DNA of 64,000 nt from Hydractinia symbiolongicarpus (taxonomy: Eukaryota; Cnidaria; Hydrozoa; Anthoathecata; Hydractiniidae). Below, piece by piece: positions 58,088 to 64,000 of the stretch. The notes under the pieces were generated by a model. That model had not been told where the DNA came from. It searched no databases and saw only the letters and a program-made list of their open reading frames with translations. Where the stretch lies: contig NC_079884.1 in assembly GCF_029227915.1 (NCBI RefSeq), positions 8,928,001-8,992,000 of the forward strand, in the 5' to 3' direction. The first letter of the stretch is position 1. Each line of letters starts with the position of its first letter. A program made the translations under genes and the position numbers.

Positions 58088-59049
58088 TTGTAATAAAATT
58101 AGAAATTCACGGCTGAAATTTTACTGATGACTAAAACAAAAAACAAAAAGTGGAAAACAACCATGTTGTTGGTAAGTTGCACACTCAATAACGTTTTCAC
58201 AATGTTCTTATTGAATTCATGTAATATTGTTTGCGGTGGTGGTTGCGTTTAGAAAGACATGTTGCAAAACAAGCACGAAAGCTATCTGAAACACGGTTGT
58301 ACATAATATTTTAAAAAAACCTGTTTAAAATTAATTACGACTTCGTCAAAAGTATCTGAAGTTATATCCACAGCGCAAAAATGGCAAGTATCACTAAATA
58401 CGGTGTTAAAGATAAATATCATACAGACCTCTAGAATGAAGCTATCTGTTCATACACTGAAACACAACACATGGCTTGTTCAACATAAAGCCATGTGACA
58501 CGGGAATTGGCATCCATTACATTTTACCCAAGCTGTGAGGTTACATTGTAATTCATGGGTTTGCCCGTCAGCATAATAAATTACTCCGAAATACGCAGTT
58601 TTTTAACATGCGACGGGAATTATTATAAAGACCTTGCAAACAAAATCCGCCTTTTTTTAAGTTTAAGTTTCGTCAAAAATCCTTTTTTTTATTCCTCCCT
58701 CGCAACACTGTCATCATATATTTCAGCTGGCTATTACGTACTATAAGCTACATACTATAAGCAAAAAGTTGTACCCTAATTTGACACACTTCTTCATTCT
58801 AAACTTTCACAAAAAATTTATTTTATTCCTAAAAATATTTACAGATGCAATTGACATAAGTTTAGATACATTCGAATTCGAAAGTTAGTTCTAAACAATC
58901 AAGGTAGACCTCCACAAGACAAATTTGCCCGCCAAATGTGCAGCGTTTTTTATTTGACTTTACTTGAAAAAAATTCGCGTTAAAATAAAAATTAACCACA
59001 GAATCTCGTGGAAATCAACCTTCACGGTGAGTGTCATTATTTTGACTTC
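58088..59049. other. Region downstream of ABHD16A
   Basis: TTTATT at 58817-58827 is a minus-strand poly(A) signal candidate about 225 bp after the ABHD16A stop. The rest has no supported gene. Confidence 0.45.
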
Positions 59050-62000
59050 TTACAGGTTACTGTGTTGCCATGGTAACTGAAAGTAAGAATATGGAAGCGG
59101 CATGCAATGCGTAGCGTCAAAGTGATCCATATATTTCATTGCCTAAAAAAAAATAATGAAACTTTTTTGATGAATTCGTATTCAGCAAAAAAAAAAAAAA
59201 AACAATTTTGTCCACGAGACTAATTCTGATACACCATGCACTTATTAGAACGAACACATTGGGGATAAACTTTTTGAAAGGATTTGCACTCCCCTAATAT
59301 TATGACTACAGTAAAGCTTGTTTATGTTCCAGCTCTGCATTCTGTAAGTATTTAGAACATAACGTCGTTATTTCACTACTCAATGAGTTTGTTATTGTAT
59401 AGAAATTCCGCGTTACTATTAAATGTGAACACATTCATAACTGGAGATCGGTGTATGGTTGTACTTACTAAATATAATGTGACTTTTATTTTTTCTTCTT
59501 CTGACCAATCTTGACCTAAAACAAAATTCGATTGCACATTTTTAAACTTTCTAGTTAAACTTTGATTCTCTTCCTCCTTTTTTAATCATTTTGTCTTTTA
59601 TTATCATGCGCAATTTTGCGGTGTAGAATCAGTTAAACAATCTCGAAACTGTTAATCGTGAGACAAACGATATTAAACTTTGACATGCTTTGTCATCGGT
59701 AAGCGGGGCCTGCTAAGGGATATGCTTTATCATATGTAGATACTACAGGGGTCAAGATGCAGGCCACGCATATATAAAATGACACGCACATAACTGCAAG
59801 TCAGCTTGGGATATAATTCTGTTGGTACATTTGTGTAGGGTCTATTTGTTTATCTATACTTAAGTTGAACTTAATGAAACAACTTCTAAGTTCTACAACA
59901 TAATTTCAATATCAAATTTCACTTTGAGACTTTGCAGTAGTATGCAGACCTACCTAATGTTGAAGGGTAATACGTTTGGCCATCTTTTACGGCTAACTTT
60001 GCTTCGCATTCTTCTTCATTTATACCACCAATGCTTTGTATTATGCCAACTAGAAACAGAAAACATGTTGACTTGATCTGTAACTAATTGTCTTAACACG
60101 GTTTGTTCTGTATGCCAAACTCAACACAGTTTGTTCTATATGCCAAACTCAACACGGTTTGTTCTATATGCAACTCAACACGGTTTGTTCTATATGCAAA
60201 ACTTAACACGGTTTGATCTATATGCAAAACTCAACACGGTTTGATCTATATGCAAAACTCAACACGGTTTGCTTTATATGCAAAACTCAACACGGTTTGT
60301 TATGCAAAACTCAACACGGTTTGTTTTATATGCCAAACTCAACGCGGTTTGTTCTATATGAAAAACTAAACACGGCTTGTTCTGCTTACAAAACTTAGCA
60401 CAGAACGAAGTTCATAAAAATTAGCGCAACTAAAAGAGAACACGGGACAAGCGTGGGTTAGAATAGTACATCTAAGCAACCTTGGTCATTTAAAGCTAAG
60501 ACAAATTACTTTCGTAGTAGATACTCTTTGTACACCAATGCTCCACATAATGCTTGTCTACAACATTATATGGAATGAGTTGAAAAAGTACAAATGTTTT
60601 ATTGCTTTCAAAGGTGAATTTTTATGATGTGTGTAGTTTTACTATGCTTGAGTTTGCTATGCTGGACTTCATATAAAGAATGATCATATTGTTACTTATG
60701 TATGGTAAAGGCAAAGAAGCAGTTTTAAACATTCACTGTCTATCTTCTTTTAAAACATATTTACTCGTTTGAATAAAAATCACATCTACCTTGCATGGGT
60801 TCATCAGCTGCGCAAAGATATTGCCACAATACTTTTAAGCCTTCTTTTGAAATGATAAGTGGATATCTAAAAGCAAATAACTTTCCTTAAAATATTTTTT
60901 TCTTACTTACTCTCACTTTCAACAAGCCGCTCCCTTCTGTATATTATTTCAGAAATTTCAAGTTAGGGGAAGGGAAGGAAATGTAAATTAATATAAGTAA
61001 TATAAAAGAATTAGGATATTTAATAAAATCTTTGGCAGGAGATATTTTCATTACTTGGTGAAAGTTAAGCATAACATCATTTAATTGGCAACGGTTTTAA
61101 AATAGCATACCAAAAAAACATTTGCATGAATCAAAGCAGACAGTTTTGTTGGTCATATTGATACTGTGTTGAAGATGTTTGAAAGCAGAACTCATATTAT
61201 TTATCAAGATTAATAGATGAGTAGAAAAACGGCCTAATTTTTACAATTTTCCTAACCGACTGGGCACCCTGGATTGTATGATAATATTTTCACATTAGAT
61301 ACCTGTACATCAACAATTTTACCAGTAAGAAATTACCACGATTAGTTCCAGGATCGTTTGGTCTAAATGAAAGTGGCACGCTAGAAGCGAAAGTTTCACG
61401 TGTTTTTTATATTTATCTCTATTGAATTCTTATATTAAGATAATACAAATTGCTCGACTGATAAAACTATTTTTCGAACTCACGTAGTTGTGATAATTTC
61501 TTCTCTTTGTCTTCGTATCAATCGAATGGGACCAGGAAACCTATATACAATTATTTCCTCTGTAATTGAATTAAAGCAATTTACGTTCCCCCACAAAATT
61601 TCCCCCTTCACATTGAAATAGTGCAACTTTAAAAAGAACAGATGGTTAGCAGGATATAATTTTGGGGTATTTTTCTAATAGTTTTCAGCAGTTTCTCTAA
61701 CATTCACCGAGTGTTCAACAACAAAGTATTTTGTTGTTCAGGATGCTGATCACAGATAAAGAAACGCGCACAAATCTACTCTTGATATTAACAGCATTTA
61801 TGCTTTTAATTCTTTTTTACTGTGTAGTTTCGTCCACTGTATGTTTCGTCCAAATAAACATATTTTAAAGCCAATCCAATAATGACTATGCATGCTTTAA
61901 AAAAAAAGTGAAATCATTTTCTGGATTTTTTGTGTTTGTTAGAACTTCTCAAACACTTACTTGATAACATGTTTAGTGTTATTTAACGACATGTAGTTTC

Positions 62001-63844
62001 GGATAATACTTTTCACTATACCACCTGAAAAAAATAAAATAAAAACTTACACAACACTGAAGATCTACAATAGGTAACTTCTAGAAATTCACAAACAGGT
62101 GCAACAAGTTGATTTATACCTGCAAACGCTGGCATTCTGGTTAAAGCTAACTGATTGATGTCATCGAAAGTCGCATCTAATATCTAAAAACATTTATATA
62201 TATATAATTCCTGTTCAACAGTTTTTACAAATATATAATTCCGTCCTCAAAACGAAAATGCTATAACAAAGTCACAAGAAATTTGAACACAACAAAAACT
62301 TAATTAACTAGTATTACCAAAGCTTTAATATCTGGATACATCATGGCAGCATATGCCGCTGTGTAGCCACCAATAGACCAAGCAAACATAATAATATTGT
62401 CAACACGAAATCCAAGTCTTGTCACGGCATATTGTACAACAACATCGATTGCATGCTCTTCAGAGTTTGGAAATGGGAGCCCCTAACATAAACAGTATAC
62501 GTCACTAATACCAGTATTTTGTTTTTCTTACAATAAACTCCCTAATTCGACTTCACTTAATTCAAACAACTTTTCTGGCATGGTGAAAATATTTTAGGAA
62601 ACTCTCATAAGTGAATTTTTATAACTTAAACCTTCACAATACGGACACCTTTTTGAACGTTTTTTACTGTTTCTAGGAGTATTTTTCTGTATTTTTTCCA
62701 TTTAATTCTAACATTGCAGGAAATAAAACATGAATGATAATAAAAAAATCTGAGAAGAGAATATTTGAACATTTTCATATTTTTAAAGTCCCTTTCAAAC
62801 TAGAAGTCCAAGTTAACAGAATTGAATGCATAGAAACTAGAACCTTGGCTCTAACAAAAATTACAAACTTGGATTTACTTTCTATAATTCGAACTATATC
62901 CATTTTTGTTTCCCAAAGCATTTGAATTATAGAGTCTAGTGTAGTTCAATAAAGTGAAGAAAACAAATAAATAAAAAATGATAACATCAAAAAATGCTTA
63001 CAGTGCTTCCTAGAAAACCAGGATGGTTCCACCCAAGCACAGAATATCCGCCTATAATCAGAATTGTTTCTTAGCATATTGTTATAAACGCTTAATGCAA
63101 TGTAATTTATTATTACAATACCTTTTAATGGAGTTCCCATGCATCCAACCTCATAAAATGCTGCGTTTCCTTCACAGCATATCACCTTAAAAAAAGTAGC
63201 TGGTATTTCTGAGGTATTGTTTTGAGGAATACTATTATTTTTGCGTTTATTAATACCGATAACTTTGTTAAAGGCAAAAGACATATATGTTGAAAGAAAA
63301 AAGAAAAATATTGCTGTTATTTACCAGCGTATTTCCTTCATCGTCATTGCGTTCACTTCGCCGATCAATAAACATTGTATCTATTTCATTGCCATCTTTT
63401 GTCAACAACTTTGCACGCAGTCCATTCTATAAACCAAAAAATGACCATGATGATAAATCTATGCAAAATTAACCAAGAGACTAAGTAGCTCAACAGGACC
63501 TCAGTTTTCAGATTTTGAATTCTTTGGGCTCAGCTTGTTAGTTCGAATAAAAATTTAGTATGAAATATTAAACATATGAAGTATACTATGCCTATAAAGG
63601 TTGTAACTATTGTAATCGCAAAATTAGTTACTGACAAATCTTGTACCTTTTCTATTAAAGCCCATCGGCCTTGCGATAAAGCAGGACCTAAAAGCACAAA
63701 TACAAAAATATAGCTGTAATTCAACCTTTATTAAAAACTGGTCTTTTATACAAGATGAATCATTACATACCCATAGCAGCTTGTAACAACTTAATCGAAC
63801 CAGGAAAAGCCATTGGTCGTGCCAATGCATGTGCAAGAAAGTAC
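59050..63844 (-). CDS. ABHD16A: ABHD16A phosphatidylserine lipase, C-terminal 13 exons (5' part outside window)
   Basis: ABHD16A is a membrane serine hydrolase that makes lyso-phosphatidylserine. Thirteen exons join in phase: 63844-63771, 63687-63647, 63426-63325, 63185-63122, 63051-63002, 62482-62318, 62183-62120, 62024-61961, 61540-61484, 61362-61303, 60866-60790, 60049-59954, 59515-59469, then the last coding exon 59142-59050 with stop (14 coding pieces in all counting it). Motifs match human throughout: YFLAHALARPMAFPG, GWNHPGFLGSTGLPFP, the nucleophile elbow FAWSIGGYTA, MILDA-like LILDATFDDINQLAL, LIRRQREEIITT, NRGNFLLVKLLMYRYP and the C-terminal FDATHCMPLP with its catalytic His. Human Asp430 (RRTKDEIITT) corresponds to Glu here. 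The first exon is open to the left, so the N-terminal membrane region is outside. Introns carry a pogo-type element (62531-62941) and a minisatellite (60092-60399). Confidence 0.95.
60092..60399. repeat. 26-28-bp minisatellite in an ABHD16A intron, 11 copies
   Basis: Unit AACACGGTTTGTTCTATATG then CAAAACTC, 11 copies with small indels. It lies in the intron between exons 60866-60790 and 60049-59954. Confidence 0.9.
62531..62941. mobile_element. Pogo-type MITE in an ABHD16A intron
   Basis: Left end CAATAAACTCCCTAATTCGA, right end reversed CACTAGACTCTATAATTCAA, each flanked by TA (62529-62530, 62942-62943). 411 bp, AT-rich, no coding capacity. The ends are diverged but the TA duplication and the ACTC-TAATTC layout fit pogo/Tigger-type ends. 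Confidence 0.65.
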
Positions 63845-64000
63845 CTGCAATAACATATTTCCGTAGTCCATAAATTTGAATATTCTTTGTGAGCATTTAA
63901 ACATTGCATGTGTGCATATATTATACCATTGCAATGAAAAATTTTTTGTAAAAAAATTATATTATCAGAACAACCTCATGTTTTGAACAAAATTACGATT

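Overview
The window is AT-rich (roughly two-thirds A+T by eye) animal nuclear DNA. Genes are split by short GT-AG introns and are far apart. Gene content (BUB3, a Shaker-type potassium channel, two SAMHD1-like genes, ABHD16A) shows a metazoan. The style of the repeats (GIY-YIG Penelope-like elements, pogo/Tigger relics, a Harbinger element with a MADF piece, dense palindromic elements) best fits a cnidarian, perhaps a hydrozoan; the exact taxon is inference.

Layout. 0.5-2.9 kb: the last four exons of BUB3 (+). 4.1-5.5 kb: a Kv1/Shaker channel in one large exon (-). 6-19 kb: no convincing gene; palindromic elements, minisatellites and relics. 19.4-21.4 kb: SAMHD1-like copy 1 (-, two exons). 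21-35 kb: repeats, including a Harbinger-type element, pogo-type fragments and a decayed Penelope-like reverse transcriptase. 35.3-37.2 kb: SAMHD1-like copy 2 (+, two exons), diverging from copy 1. 39-45 kb: a decayed RT element, a pogo element inserted in an older repeat, a second Penelope relic with GIY-YIG domain, and a tRNA-like SINE head. 48.3-50.2 kb: a three-exon gene I assembled for a small secreted protein of unknown family. 53.9-54.6 kb: an intronless class I glutamine amidotransferase-like gene. 55.4-56.7 kb: a very long ATG/GAT trinucleotide array. 59.05-63.84 kb: the last 13 exons of ABHD16A (-), running off the right edge.

The genes do not form an operon or an obvious pathway. 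The most informative observations are: (1) SAMHD1 paralogs whose second exon is almost identical while exon 1, the intron and the C-terminal tail have diverged, which suggests gene conversion; (2) a family of short palindromic elements, most copies flanked by 9-bp direct repeats; (3) a pogo-type element inserted in a repeat whose uninterrupted copy is also in the window; (4) an uncharacterised spliced secreted protein; (5) a Glu in place of the catalytic-acid Asp of ABHD16A; (6) hammerhead-like hairpins tied to Penelope-like elements.
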